Assembly: GCF_001750105.1 (NCBI RefSeq)
Contig: NZ_CP014143.1
Coordinates: 1,851,001-1,915,000, forward strand
Reading direction: 5' to 3'
Length of the DNA stretch: 64,000 nucleotides
Source: Microbulbifer aggregans
GTDB lineage: Bacteria > Pseudomonadota > Gammaproteobacteria > Pseudomonadales > Cellvibrionaceae
Shown here: positions 8,988 through 19,382 of the stretch, one piece after another
Layout of the letters: each line of letters opens with the position of its first letter
How positions within the stretch are numbered: the first letter of the stretch is position 1
The notes under the pieces: model-generated
What the model saw: only the letters and a program-made list of their open reading frames with translations
What the model was told of the DNA's origin: nothing
The model's database searches: none
Program-made: the position numbers and the translations under genes

Positions 8988-11900
8988 GTGACGATGATGT
9001 CGGAAGTAACTGGACTGAAATCTCTGCAGAGTGGGCTTGCTGGACTTTTCGGCAGCATTGGCGCTTTTCTGGCTAAATTTTGCTCTCCGCTGCTCGTTGG
9101 TTTGTTATTGACCCTGCCGTTGGCTCAGGAGGCGCTGGCTGCAAACTTTGCTACATCTGATTTCGAATTTGGCCCGTCGTCTCCAACAGACCCAGGTAGT
9201 CCCCAGGAGTGCCTGATTGACGGACCGGGAGATCTGGCAAACGATGGTCGTGCCTTTGATGGGTCAGAACAGCTATCCATTGACCGCTCCTGTACCGTAA
9301 AGAACTTCACCTGTGATAACCCTCTGAGCTCTACTCTGAATTTCGCCAGTGTTACCGATGGTACGCTGATTATTTTTGACAACGTGTGTTACACCGGCAA
9401 CTTCGCATGCGCCAATGTGGAGGGTGGCAAGGCTTACATCTGGGCGGTAAACGGATCGGATTTCAGCTCCGTGAAAGAGGGATGTCAGGATCTCATCATT
9501 CCCGTTGAAAAAATCGACAAAAATGCGACGGACCTGGCTGGAACGCCGATTTCCTCAGTCACTGTGGGTGTACCGTTCATCTATACCCTCGACATTCCCG
9601 TCATGTACGACCCGGTTACCGGCACGGTATTGCCGGGTGCGGGGTCTCCCAATGAAATTCAGTCCATTACGATCTGGGACGACCTGAGCAATAGCGCTCT
9701 CGGGGTCGACCTGCGTGTGATTGAAGTGCGTGCCCGATATGGCAGCACGCCCATGGTGGAGGGTACGGACTTTACCCGCACCTATGAAGGTGGTGGCAGT
9801 GATAACAACCCGGGCAAGATTGCTCTGGAAATCATCAATCCTGCTATTTTGGCTGCCGGTGAGCAGGTGCACTTCGAATTTGAAGTTGTTCTGCGGGAAA
9901 CAGCGAATAACTTTATCGGCCAAACCTTTATCAACGTCGCCGAGTGGGAATTTGCGCGCAAGATCGGCGATACTTTTTACGATCCTCTCCCTGGAGAAAA
10001 CGGTGTTGCCGAACTTCTGAGTATCTCTGCTCCGGACCTGGTCATGACCAAGTCCACCAGTGCCAGTGCGATTAACTTTGACGATGTGCCGGAATTTACC
10101 CTGAGTGTGCAGAACGTGGGTGGTTCGCCGGCGTGGGGTATTGTGATTGAGGATGAGCTCCCGGTCGGGATGCAGGACTTCAATCCAGTCACCGATGGTG
10201 CCACCCCGATTGAAGTGACGATGGGCGGCACAGCATTGACTGCGGGCGCAGATTATTCCCTGGCATACAACTCAGGGTCCGGTGTGCTCAGGATCGAGCT
10301 TTCCGACGATGAGGGTGCGAGGGGGCTTGCGCCTAACGAAACCCTGCAAATCACTTATACGAGCCAATTGGATCAACCGGGGAGCCCTACTGAGCCGGAC
10401 GATGGTGAAACCCTGACCAACGTGGCGGCCGCTACTAGCTGGTTCAACGATACCAACGATAACAGCAACCGCGTTAGCTTTACCGGACAGCTTGATGACG
10501 GCACCGTAGGCACCGATGACGAACAGGATGCGGCCACGGTGACCGCTGCTCTGACTGGTTACTACTTCGAAAAAACCGTACGTAATATAACCAGTGGTCA
10601 ATCGCCCGCCACGGTCGCGGCACCCGGCGATACTCTGGAATACACCCTGCGGTTATTCAACCTCAGTGAAAACCTGTACAACGTCAATATTACCGATCAG
10701 CTGGATGGCTCTCGGCTTGATCTCTCTTCAGTCTCTATCGACGATTCCACCTGCCCGGCTGGCGCCAGCTGTACCGACAATGGTTCTGGCCTGATTTCCA
10801 TTACCGGCGATCTGGATGTGCTGCCCAACACAGCGTTGTCATCTATTGAGGTGCGTTTCGAGGTAGATGTGCTGACCTCCCTCAATACCGGGGATCTGGT
10901 CAGTAACCAGGCGAATATGTCCGCCCAGGATGCTGACAGTGGCGGAACTAGCTTCACCGCGGACAGTGACGACCCGAATGTTAACGGTGTTTACAACCAG
11001 GCGGATCCGCCCGCGACTCCTCCCGATGCGACTGTGGTGGAGGTAATCGATGTTGGCCCACTGCTAAAACAGAACCCATCTGATACCGAAGTCGCCATCG
11101 GTGAAGTATTCGAGTACACCATTACCGTTCCACAGGTTGCGGTGCCGACACCACTTTACGATGTGGAGGTGCGCGATAGCCTGCCGGAGAATCTGGCGTT
11201 TATCAGCGCGAGTGCGGATGTCGGCGGAACAAATTATTCCCTGGTCAACAGCGGCACTGCGACCGAACTGATCCTGCGTGATGCGGTCACCGGATTGGAT
11301 ATTCCTGCGAACCAGCAGGCGGTGGTCACGTTGCAGGTACGACTCAAAAACGATCTGATGAATCAGGATGACAGCCCTGGTTTCAGCAATGCCGCTAGTT
11401 ACACTTTCAGTCGGACGCAAGGTGGTGGTCAGAATCCTGTTGGTGGGAATACCACTGCCCCGATGATCATTGTCGAACCGCTGATTGACGACACCACGTC
11501 CAGCAAAAGTGTGGCCAATGTCACCTCAGGGAAAAACGCTTCAGATCCTGCTCAAGGCGGCGATATTCTCGAGTACACGGTGACTCTGGGAAACAATGGT
11601 AGCTCTCCTGCCTACGACGTGAACCTGGTGGATGTGTTGCCCAGTGGTGTGGTACTGGATACAAGCTTTACTCCAACACTGACTATTAACGGGGTCGATC
11701 CCGGTTTTAATCCCACTCCTTCTCAATCCGGCCGCGAACTTACCTGGGGCCGCGGCAATGCGGACTCCAGTCTGGATATTCCGGCCGGTGAGCAGCTCAT
11801 ACTCACCTACCGGGTTCTCGTGAACACCGTTGTTGTCAGCGAGTTGGTCAATTTTTTAACGGCCGATTGGACTTCGCTAGATGGAGCAATTTCAGATGAG

Positions 11901-14900
11901 CGCAGCGGCGCCGATGCACCGGATACGTCAGGGCTGAACAATTATTTCATTCAGCTTGCCAGTGCGCCCGTGGCCACCGATGACACCAGCGACTTTGCAA
12001 AAGCGGTCATTACTGACAGTTGGGACGACACCACATATAGCTCCGCGGACGACCGAACGCTGCGTGTTGGCGATACCGTGAGCTATCAATTGGTACTGAC
12101 GCTGCGCGAAGGGGTGACAGAGTCTGTACAGGTAGTGGATGACCTGCCGAGTGGATTGGAACTGGTCAGTTCAAATCTGACATTTGCTGGCAATATTAAT
12201 TTTACAGCGACAGCAACACCTGCAGCCGGCGACACCGGAACCTTGACGTGGAACCTCGGCGACATCACCAATACACCGGATACTGATGGCACCAACGATA
12301 ATCTGGTGATCGATTACGTCGTCGAGGTCGTTACCGATACTCTGGCGCATACCGAAACCAGTAACCTGCCGAACAGTGCGCAACTGAATTACGCAGGTGC
12401 TACTGCGCCTATTCCCGCGGAGGATGCTGTAGATGTACTGCAGCCGCTGTTGTCCGCCTTAAGCAAAACCGGCACCATTACCGACGGTTCCAATCCCGTG
12501 GCAGTCAATGGCGACGGCTCCCAGGCGAATCCCTTTGAAGTGGATCTGGCCAGCCACCAGATGCAGTTCCAGCTGGAAGCCTGTAATGCGCCCGGCGGTG
12601 CGCCAGCCTATAACGTGGCTATCAGTGATACTCTGGCGACTCAGTTCGATGAGGCGGATCTGGCAACGGCACCGACGGTCGCAATTAATGGCACGCCGCT
12701 CGCCCCCTCAGACTTCGATTACACCCCGCCGGTGCGCGGCGGTGAATTCCGTATCGTTCTGCACGATGATGTACCACTGCCATCAGGCCAGTGTCTGACT
12801 GTGGACTACAACATCGGCTTCTACACCGATGTGACTACTACCAGTGCCTGGAGCAACGGCGCCGCGCTGGATAACTACTGGTCGCTACCCGGTAGTACGG
12901 GTCAGGAGTATACCGATGGCATCGCTGCCCAGGTATGGATGGTCAATGCCAGCAGTGCGCAACCGCCAGTCAAAACCGTGCTCTCACCCGCTGTTGAGGC
13001 AACCATTGGCGAGCAGGTGACTTACCGTATCACTGTGCCTGCAGACAATATTGTCCGCAATAATCTGGTGATCACCGATACCCTCCCGGCGGCACTGGTG
13101 TACGAGAGTGCGATCGTTACAGTTGGCGGTGTAGCCGCAACGGCTACCGATAACAGCAGTGGCCAAAACGTAAGCCTGACACTGGCCAGCGTGGAAGCCG
13201 GGCAGGAAGTTGTGGTGACACTCACTACATACGTAGCGAATACCCTAGATACCAATGCCGGGGGCACTTTCAATAACAGTGTATCGTTCAATTACGATGG
13301 CGGCACGCTGCTGACGAGCGTACCTTCAGCGGATCTACGGATCGTAGAACCTCAGGTCAGCGTGGCAAAATCCGTAGTGCCAGACACGGCCGCCCAGGTG
13401 GGTGATGTACTGACGTATACCGTCACTCTCGCTGCACAGGATGGTGTCAACTTCTCCACCGCATTTGATCTGCTGTTGGTGGATACCCTTAGCGCCGGTC
13501 TGGAATATGTGCCTGGTACAGCCCAGGTGGATGGTATTGCCAGTGAACCAACGATAAATGGTTCACCGCAGGTGCTGAGCTGGCCGGCCAGGGATATACA
13601 GAAAGGCGATACGGTTGAAGTCGTTTATCAGGTGCAGGTACAGGACGATGTCGGCCCGGGGCAGCCCCTGATGAATGTCGCGACTGCCACTTGGACCAGC
13701 CTTAGTGGTGACGACAGCAAAGAGCGTGATGGCAGCGGCGGCCTGAATGACTATGTCGCTTCCGACAGCACGAATGTGGGTGCCCCCGATAACACGACTT
13801 TGGCCAAGGCCTGGGAGACCGATACCTTTGGCACCGCGGACCAAAATCTGCGGGTGGGTGACAGGGTGGACTTCGTGCTGACCGTTGGTCTGCAGAAGGG
13901 CTCTCATAGTGATCTGGAGCTGGTGGACAGCTTGCCGCTGGGGATGGTGTTCGAGCGCGTCGTCAGTGCCAGTGAGTTTGGTGTTGCGGTGACCGCGGAT
14001 CCGACGTCCGTGAGCGGTGACGGTATCGCGAATCCGCAGATATTGACCTGGAGCTGGCCATCCCTGACCAATCCAGTGGGTAGTGCAAGTGATGAAGTGC
14101 AGATTGTCTATCGCGCCCGAGTGCAGAAAGACGTTCTCAACCAGCTGCCGACTACACAGCAGCTGCTGAATAGAGCAACACTCGACTACACCATTGTCGG
14201 TCAGCCAGCACCGACCAAGTTTGCCGAGGCGACGCCTAACCTGGTGCAACCCGAACTCTCAGTGGCCAAATCTGTAGACACCAGCGATGGTGATGCCATT
14301 ATTCTCGCAGGAGAAGCGGTCACTTACACGGTAGAAGTTACCAACAGTGGCGCAGCTCCGGCTTATGACCTGGTTGTGCGCGATACCTTGCCGCAGGGAA
14401 TGCGCCAGAATGGCGGCCCCAGCACTGTCTCGGTCAGCATCGGTGCAAACAGTCTTCCCAATGTAACGCCGACTTACGATACCGCTACAGGCGTTGCATT
14501 ATGGGATTTCAATAGTGGTGGTGCCGATACCTATACCATCCAACCCGGCGACACCTTGACACTGGTTTACGAGGTAAGCGCGAATACGGATCTGGCGGCC
14601 GGCCTGTCTCTGGTGAATAGCGCCGAGGCGTATCTCTACTACTCATTCGATGATGAAGCCGTTCCTGCAGATGGCGTTGCCAGTGACCGCCAGCAATACG
14701 GTCCCAGCGCAGTGGCTACGGCGGAATTGACTGCAGCGGGGCCGGGTGCCCTGAGCAAGGTGGCCGGTCAGTCCAGCGTTGCCATCGGTGAACAGTTCAC
14801 CTACACAATCACTGTTCCGGAAGTTCCGGTAGACGTTGCGCTGCAGGATGTGCGCATCACCGACAACCTGGCGGCTACCGGTGTGGATCTGAGCTTTGTT

Positions 14901-17900
14901 TCCGCCAGCCTTGCTGGCACTGCGCTGACGAATACTGGCACTGCCGATAATCTGGTGCTGGTGGATAGCACTAATGGCATCGATATTCCGGCCGGTGGCC
15001 AGGTGGATGTGCTGGTCACGGTCGAGGTGCTCAACACTGCAACCAACCAGGCTCGCACAGAACCTTTCATCAACCACGCCTGGTACGACTACGATAATGG
15101 CGTGTCTCGTCTCGGCGATGACGCGACTACGGGCGCGGACTCCGATCCGGTGACTATCGTGCACCCGGAGCTGGTGGTCGAAAAGACTGGCCCTGCTTCG
15201 CTGAAAGTCGGTACTCCCGACAACTTCGTGCTGAACGTTGCAAACACCGGTGAGGCCAGTGCCTGGAATGTGACACTGACCGACTGGCTGCCCAATCCGA
15301 CGCCGGGCGGTATGTGCGATGCCCAGCCGGTGATTCAATCGGCAGTAATCCAGAAAGCAGACAGTTCGACAGTCACGCTAAATGCTGCGGATTTTGCGGT
15401 CAGTTTTGTGGCCGGTGATCCTACCTGTCAGTTCACAATGACACTGCAGACGGATGATGCGCTGGCACCGGGAGATAACCTGAGCGTTACCTATCAGGTC
15501 GATTTGGATGAGGACAATATCCACGGCAGCACCCTGATTAACATTGCTGGTGCAACCGAGTGGTTCAGTGCCGATGCATCTTCTTCCGAGCGCTTCGCAT
15601 ACCAGCGCCAGCTGACCGATGGCACCCCCGGAGCGGTCGACCACGAGGATAGTCACGAATTTATCGTCGAGGCGGCGACCCTTGAGGTGCGCAAGACCGT
15701 GTTCAATGTGACAACGGGTGAGTCGGGCGCGACGGCCAGCCCCGGTGATCGCCTGCGCTATACCATCGAGATTGAGAACACCAGTGATGTGCCGCTGAAT
15801 GGCTTTAGCATGATCGATGAGCTCGATCGCCTGAATTCCACGGCGATGTTTGAGGCAGATTCGTTAGCGGTCGTGACCTTGCCAAGTGGTGCTTCCGAAA
15901 GCATAACTGGTAACGGCGGCAGTCAGGGTAGTGGTCTGCTCGAGGTCAATGATCTGGCCATTGCTCCGGCGGGAGAGGCCGGTGATACGCTGACCGTTGA
16001 ATTCGAGGCCACACTTGTACCCGTGATCACCAGCGGCACAGTGGTGCTCAATCAGGCCCAACTTAGCGTCAGTGGTGTGGTCTTTGAGTCCAGTGACGAC
16101 CCTGCACTTGGTGGGGCTGAAGATCCCACCGAGACGCTGATTGATTCGGGTCCGCTTTTCGAAATCGAAAAGACCTCTGAAGATCTGACCGGCGACGCAG
16201 CCATGCTGTTGCCCGGAGAAACCCTGCGCTACACGCTCACCGTACAGAATATTGGTGGAGAGAATGCGGTCGGTGCAGTTCTGCGTGACCAGGTGCCGGC
16301 GAACACAACTTACGTCGTGAATTCCACCACTCTCAACGCCGTGGCGGTTGCCGATATTAATGGCGGCAGCCCGCTGGCAGCGGGCCTGACTATCAACTCA
16401 CCCGGAGCTGACGAGGGTGAGGTGCTGGCAGATCCGGCAGCCTCGGGAGATGCCCAGGCAGTAGTGACATTCGACGTGACGGTGAACGACGTTAATGAGG
16501 GCACCCTGATTTCCAACCAGGGCTTCCTCAACGGGGACGGTGCCGGTAGCGGAGCGTTTGAAGAAGTGCCCTCGGACGACCCGGCAACCGAAGCTGAAAA
16601 TGACCCGACCATTGATATCGTCGGCGAGTCATCACTGCTGCTAGCGCGTAAAGCCGTAGCCATTCAGGTGGATAACCTGAGTGCCGGTATCGTCGACCCG
16701 GGTGACATCCTGCGCTACACCATCGTGGTGGAAAACCGCGGCGGTGTGGATGCCACCGAGGCAGTGCTGACGGACCTGATCCCGGCCAGTACCACTTATG
16801 TGCCCGGCTCCACCACGCTGAACGGTATCGCGGTGAGCGACAACGGTGGGGGCGAGGCTCGCATTGCGACTGGCCTGCCGATTTCCTCCGAGGACCTGAC
16901 GCCACCTCTGCCTGGGGCGATTGAAGGCGTCATCAGTTCCGCTCGCACCGCGACCATCGTGTTTGATGTCACCGTGGATGCCGGCACGCCGACAGGTACG
17001 ATTATCAGTAACCAGGGCAGTGTGGATAGTGCCGAGCTGCCATTGGTTCTGACCGATGCGGATGGCAACCCGGCGAACGGTGCGCAGCCCACTGATGTCG
17101 TAGTCGGCGATGCCCAGCAGCTGGCGATCATCAAGGAAGTGAGCGTGGTGAACGGAGCCGCCGAGGCTGGCGCCACGCTGGAATACCTGGTAACCGTGAC
17201 CAATATCAGCGCGGTACCGGCAAGTAATGTGGTGATTACCGATGATCTGCTGGTTGCCGGCGACGGTGCACTCACTTACGTTACCGATTCGGCCAGGCTG
17301 AACGGCCAGGCTGATGGCATTACCGTGAATGGTTCTGTCATTACCGCGGACTACGCCTCCGTCTTCGGTGAATTGCAGCCGGAAGATTCAGCCACGCTAC
17401 GCTTCCAGGCCAAGCTGGGTACCGATCTTGCGATCGGCACCACGGTACTGAATACGGCCATGGTGGAGTGGAATGATCCTCCCTCAAGCGAGCAGGCCAG
17501 CGTCTCCATTGACGTGGGTGGTACGCCGGGTATCGCCAATCTGGCCGGTTACCTCTGGCAGGATGTGAACTTCAATGCTGAGGCGGATACCGACGAGCAA
17601 TTGCTGCAGAACTGGACCGTAGAGCTCTACTTCAACGGCAACCTGGTCGAGACTGCACAGAGCGACGAGAACGGTTACTTCCAGTTTGACGGTTTGCTGA
17701 CCAATATGGCCGGCGGTGCCAGCTATGAGTTGAGATATGTCGCGCCTGGTGCGGGGGTAAACACCGCTTCACTGGGTAATGCGGATTCCGATTTCACCAA
17801 CGGTCCACAAGAAATTACTGAAATCTATGTGGGTTCCGGTGCGAACCTGCAGAACCTGAACCTGCCACTGACACCGAACGGTGTGGTCTACGACTCGGTG

Positions 17901-19382
17901 GTACGTGGGCCGGTAGCGGGTGCCACGCTCACCATGCTGCGCGCTTCCAGTGGCGTGGAGTTGCCGGATAGCTGCTTCGACGACCCGAAACAGCAAGGTC
18001 AGGTGACTCAGGCTGGCGGCTTCTACAAGTTCGACCTCAACTTCTCCGGTGCCGGCTGTCCGGCAGGCAGTGACTACCTGATACAGGTGGAATTGCCAGG
18101 CGATAATTATGTCGCCGGTGAGTCCGCGATTATTCCCCCGCAGACCAATGCCGACACCGCCGGCTTCGACGTGGCGGCCTGTCTGGGCAGTGCAGGGGAT
18201 GCGGTGCCTGCTACCACAGAACACTGTGAGGCACAGGCATCACCGACAGCGCCGGCTATCGATATCGATGCGCAGAGCCCGGCAACCAACTATTACCTGC
18301 GCCTGCGCCTGGATGACAACCGGGTGCCCGGTGAGAGCCAGCTGTTCAACAACCACATCGCCGTGGACCCGCAGCTGGATGGTGCCCTGTCGATCACCAA
18401 GACTGCGTCGATGCTGAATGTTACCCGCAGCCAGCTGGTGCCCTACACCATCACGTTCAGCAACACGCTCGGCGTACCGCTGACGGACCTGCAGCTGGTG
18501 GATTTCTTCCCGGCTGGCTTCAAGTACGTTGCCGGCTCCGCCCGTGTCGACGGCATGGCGATCGAGCCGGAAGTCGAAGGCCTGCAGCTGCGCTGGTCTG
18601 GATTGCGGGTCGATCCGCAGCAGACCCGAACTGCCAAGCTGCTGCTGGTGGTCGGCTCTGGTGTCGGTGAGGGTGAATACGTGAACCGGGCGCAGCTGTT
18701 CAATGGCCTGTCGGGTCAGGTGGTTTCCGGTGAGGCATTTGCCACCGTACGGGTGATCCCGGACCCGACGTTCGACTGTACCGATGTGATCGGTAAAGTC
18801 TACGACGACAAGAACATGAACGGTTACCAGGATGCCGGAGAGGGTGGTGTGCCCGGAGCTCGCGTTGTCACTGCGACCGGTCTCAATGCCACTACCGATG
18901 CCCATGGTCGCTTCCACATCACCTGTGCTGTGGTACCGAATCAGGATCGCGGTTCCAACTTCGTGCTGAAACTGGATGACCGCAGTCTCCCCAGTGGCTA
19001 TCGCCTCACCAGTGAGAACCCGCGGATTGTACGCGCCACGCGAGGCAAAATGATCAAGGTGAACTTCGGTTCCAGCCTGCACCGGGTTGTGCGTCTGGAC
19101 ATGGCCGAAGGCGTGTTCGAGCCAGGCAGCACCGAGATGCGGCCCCAGTGGAATTCCCGCACGGAGCTGTTGCTGGAAAAACTGCAGGAAGCGCCATCGG
19201 TACTGCGTCTGTCCTACCTGGCAGAAAACGAAGATCCAGATCTGGTAGATCGCCGCCTGCAAGTCATGAAGGCGCGTATCGCCGATGAATGGGCGCGCGA
19301 TTACGGCGACTATGAACTGACGATTGAGACCGAAGTGTTCTGGCGGCGTGGGGCGCCGCCGAGCCGGGGGGGATGGAAGTGA
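8988..19382 (+). CDS. Giant exported DUF11-repeat surface protein with SdrB-like domains and OmpA-like tail
   Basis: The protein has 3464 residues. GTG at 8988 is taken as start because GGCGG lies six bases upstream; ATGs at 8994 and 8997 are alternatives. A signal peptide ends near 'EALA'. About 17 beta repeats of 130-170 residues run from about residue 170 to 2840, each showing 'xxK.v', then 'GD.l.YT..v.N', then 'v.D.LP.g..y', the DUF11 pattern (TIGR01451-like). SdrD B-like domains follow at about 2848-2960 and 3265-3340, with one more DUF11 unit at about 3131. The last 95 residues resemble a degenerate OmpA C-terminal domain. There is no LPxTG motif, as expected for a Gram-negative. It overlaps the next gene and is probably a long surface fibre or adhesin. 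The ligand is unknown. Confidence 0.85.
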   Translation: MTMMSEVTGLKSLQSGLAGLFGSIGAFLAKFCSPLLVGLLLTLPLAQEALAANFATSDFEFGPSSPTDPGSPQECLIDGPGDLANDGRAFDGSEQLSIDRSCTVKNFTCDNPLSSTLNFASVTDGTLIIFDNVCYTGNFACANVEGGKAYIWAVNGSDFSSVKEGCQDLIIPVEKIDKNATDLAGTPISSVTVGVPFIYTLDIPVMYDPVTGTVLPGAGSPNEIQSITIWDDLSNSALGVDLRVIEVRARYGSTPMVEGTDFTRTYEGGGSDNNPGKIALEIINPAILAAGEQVHFEFEVVLRETANNFIGQTFINVAEWEFARKIGDTFYDPLPGENGVAELLSISAPDLVMTKSTSASAINFDDVPEFTLSVQNVGGSPAWGIVIEDELPVGMQDFNPVTDGATPIEVTMGGTALTAGADYSLAYNSGSGVLRIELSDDEGARGLAPNETLQITYTSQLDQPGSPTEPDDGETLTNVAAATSWFNDTNDNSNRVSFTGQLDDGTVGTDDEQDAATVTAALTGYYFEKTVRNITSGQSPATVAAPGDTLEYTLRLFNLSENLYNVNITDQLDGSRLDLSSVSIDDSTCPAGASCTDNGSGLISITGDLDVLPNTALSSIEVRFEVDVLTSLNTGDLVSNQANMSAQDADSGGTSFTADSDDPNVNGVYNQADPPATPPDATVVEVIDVGPLLKQNPSDTEVAIGEVFEYTITVPQVAVPTPLYDVEVRDSLPENLAFISASADVGGTNYSLVNSGTATELILRDAVTGLDIPANQQAVVTLQVRLKNDLMNQDDSPGFSNAASYTFSRTQGGGQNPVGGNTTAPMIIVEPLIDDTTSSKSVANVTSGKNASDPAQGGDILEYTVTLGNNGSSPAYDVNLVDVLPSGVVLDTSFTPTLTINGVDPGFNPTPSQSGRELTWGRGNADSSLDIPAGEQLILTYRVLVNTVVVSELVNFLTADWTSLDGAISDERSGADAPDTSGLNNYFIQLASAPVATDDTSDFAKAVITDSWDDTTYSSADDRTLRVGDTVSYQLVLTLREGVTESVQVVDDLPSGLELVSSNLTFAGNINFTATATPAAGDTGTLTWNLGDITNTPDTDGTNDNLVIDYVVEVVTDTLAHTETSNLPNSAQLNYAGATAPIPAEDAVDVLQPLLSALSKTGTITDGSNPVAVNGDGSQANPFEVDLASHQMQFQLEACNAPGGAPAYNVAISDTLATQFDEADLATAPTVAINGTPLAPSDFDYTPPVRGGEFRIVLHDDVPLPSGQCLTVDYNIGFYTDVTTTSAWSNGAALDNYWSLPGSTGQEYTDGIAAQVWMVNASSAQPPVKTVLSPAVEATIGEQVTYRITVPADNIVRNNLVITDTLPAALVYESAIVTVGGVAATATDNSSGQNVSLTLASVEAGQEVVVTLTTYVANTLDTNAGGTFNNSVSFNYDGGTLLTSVPSADLRIVEPQVSVAKSVVPDTAAQVGDVLTYTVTLAAQDGVNFSTAFDLLLVDTLSAGLEYVPGTAQVDGIASEPTINGSPQVLSWPARDIQKGDTVEVVYQVQVQDDVGPGQPLMNVATATWTSLSGDDSKERDGSGGLNDYVASDSTNVGAPDNTTLAKAWETDTFGTADQNLRVGDRVDFVLTVGLQKGSHSDLELVDSLPLGMVFERVVSASEFGVAVTADPTSVSGDGIANPQILTWSWPSLTNPVGSASDEVQIVYRARVQKDVLNQLPTTQQLLNRATLDYTIVGQPAPTKFAEATPNLVQPELSVAKSVDTSDGDAIILAGEAVTYTVEVTNSGAAPAYDLVVRDTLPQGMRQNGGPSTVSVSIGANSLPNVTPTYDTATGVALWDFNSGGADTYTIQPGDTLTLVYEVSANTDLAAGLSLVNSAEAYLYYSFDDEAVPADGVASDRQQYGPSAVATAELTAAGPGALSKVAGQSSVAIGEQFTYTITVPEVPVDVALQDVRITDNLAATGVDLSFVSASLAGTALTNTGTADNLVLVDSTNGIDIPAGGQVDVLVTVEVLNTATNQARTEPFINHAWYDYDNGVSRLGDDATTGADSDPVTIVHPELVVEKTGPASLKVGTPDNFVLNVANTGEASAWNVTLTDWLPNPTPGGMCDAQPVIQSAVIQKADSSTVTLNAADFAVSFVAGDPTCQFTMTLQTDDALAPGDNLSVTYQVDLDEDNIHGSTLINIAGATEWFSADASSSERFAYQRQLTDGTPGAVDHEDSHEFIVEAATLEVRKTVFNVTTGESGATASPGDRLRYTIEIENTSDVPLNGFSMIDELDRLNSTAMFEADSLAVVTLPSGASESITGNGGSQGSGLLEVNDLAIAPAGEAGDTLTVEFEATLVPVITSGTVVLNQAQLSVSGVVFESSDDPALGGAEDPTETLIDSGPLFEIEKTSEDLTGDAAMLLPGETLRYTLTVQNIGGENAVGAVLRDQVPANTTYVVNSTTLNAVAVADINGGSPLAAGLTINSPGADEGEVLADPAASGDAQAVVTFDVTVNDVNEGTLISNQGFLNGDGAGSGAFEEVPSDDPATEAENDPTIDIVGESSLLLARKAVAIQVDNLSAGIVDPGDILRYTIVVENRGGVDATEAVLTDLIPASTTYVPGSTTLNGIAVSDNGGGEARIATGLPISSEDLTPPLPGAIEGVISSARTATIVFDVTVDAGTPTGTIISNQGSVDSAELPLVLTDADGNPANGAQPTDVVVGDAQQLAIIKEVSVVNGAAEAGATLEYLVTVTNISAVPASNVVITDDLLVAGDGALTYVTDSARLNGQADGITVNGSVITADYASVFGELQPEDSATLRFQAKLGTDLAIGTTVLNTAMVEWNDPPSSEQASVSIDVGGTPGIANLAGYLWQDVNFNAEADTDEQLLQNWTVELYFNGNLVETAQSDENGYFQFDGLLTNMAGGASYELRYVAPGAGVNTASLGNADSDFTNGPQEITEIYVGSGANLQNLNLPLTPNGVVYDSVVRGPVAGATLTMLRASSGVELPDSCFDDPKQQGQVTQAGGFYKFDLNFSGAGCPAGSDYLIQVELPGDNYVAGESAIIPPQTNADTAGFDVAACLGSAGDAVPATTEHCEAQASPTAPAIDIDAQSPATNYYLRLRLDDNRVPGESQLFNNHIAVDPQLDGALSITKTASMLNVTRSQLVPYTITFSNTLGVPLTDLQLVDFFPAGFKYVAGSARVDGMAIEPEVEGLQLRWSGLRVDPQQTRTAKLLLVVGSGVGEGEYVNRAQLFNGLSGQVVSGEAFATVRVIPDPTFDCTDVIGKVYDDKNMNGYQDAGEGGVPGARVVTATGLNATTDAHGRFHITCAVVPNQDRGSNFVLKLDDRSLPSGYRLTSENPRIVRATRGKMIKVNFGSSLHRVVRLDMAEGVFEPGSTEMRPQWNSRTELLLEKLQEAPSVLRLSYLAENEDPDLVDRRLQVMKARIADEWARDYGDYELTIETEVFWRRGAPPSRGGWK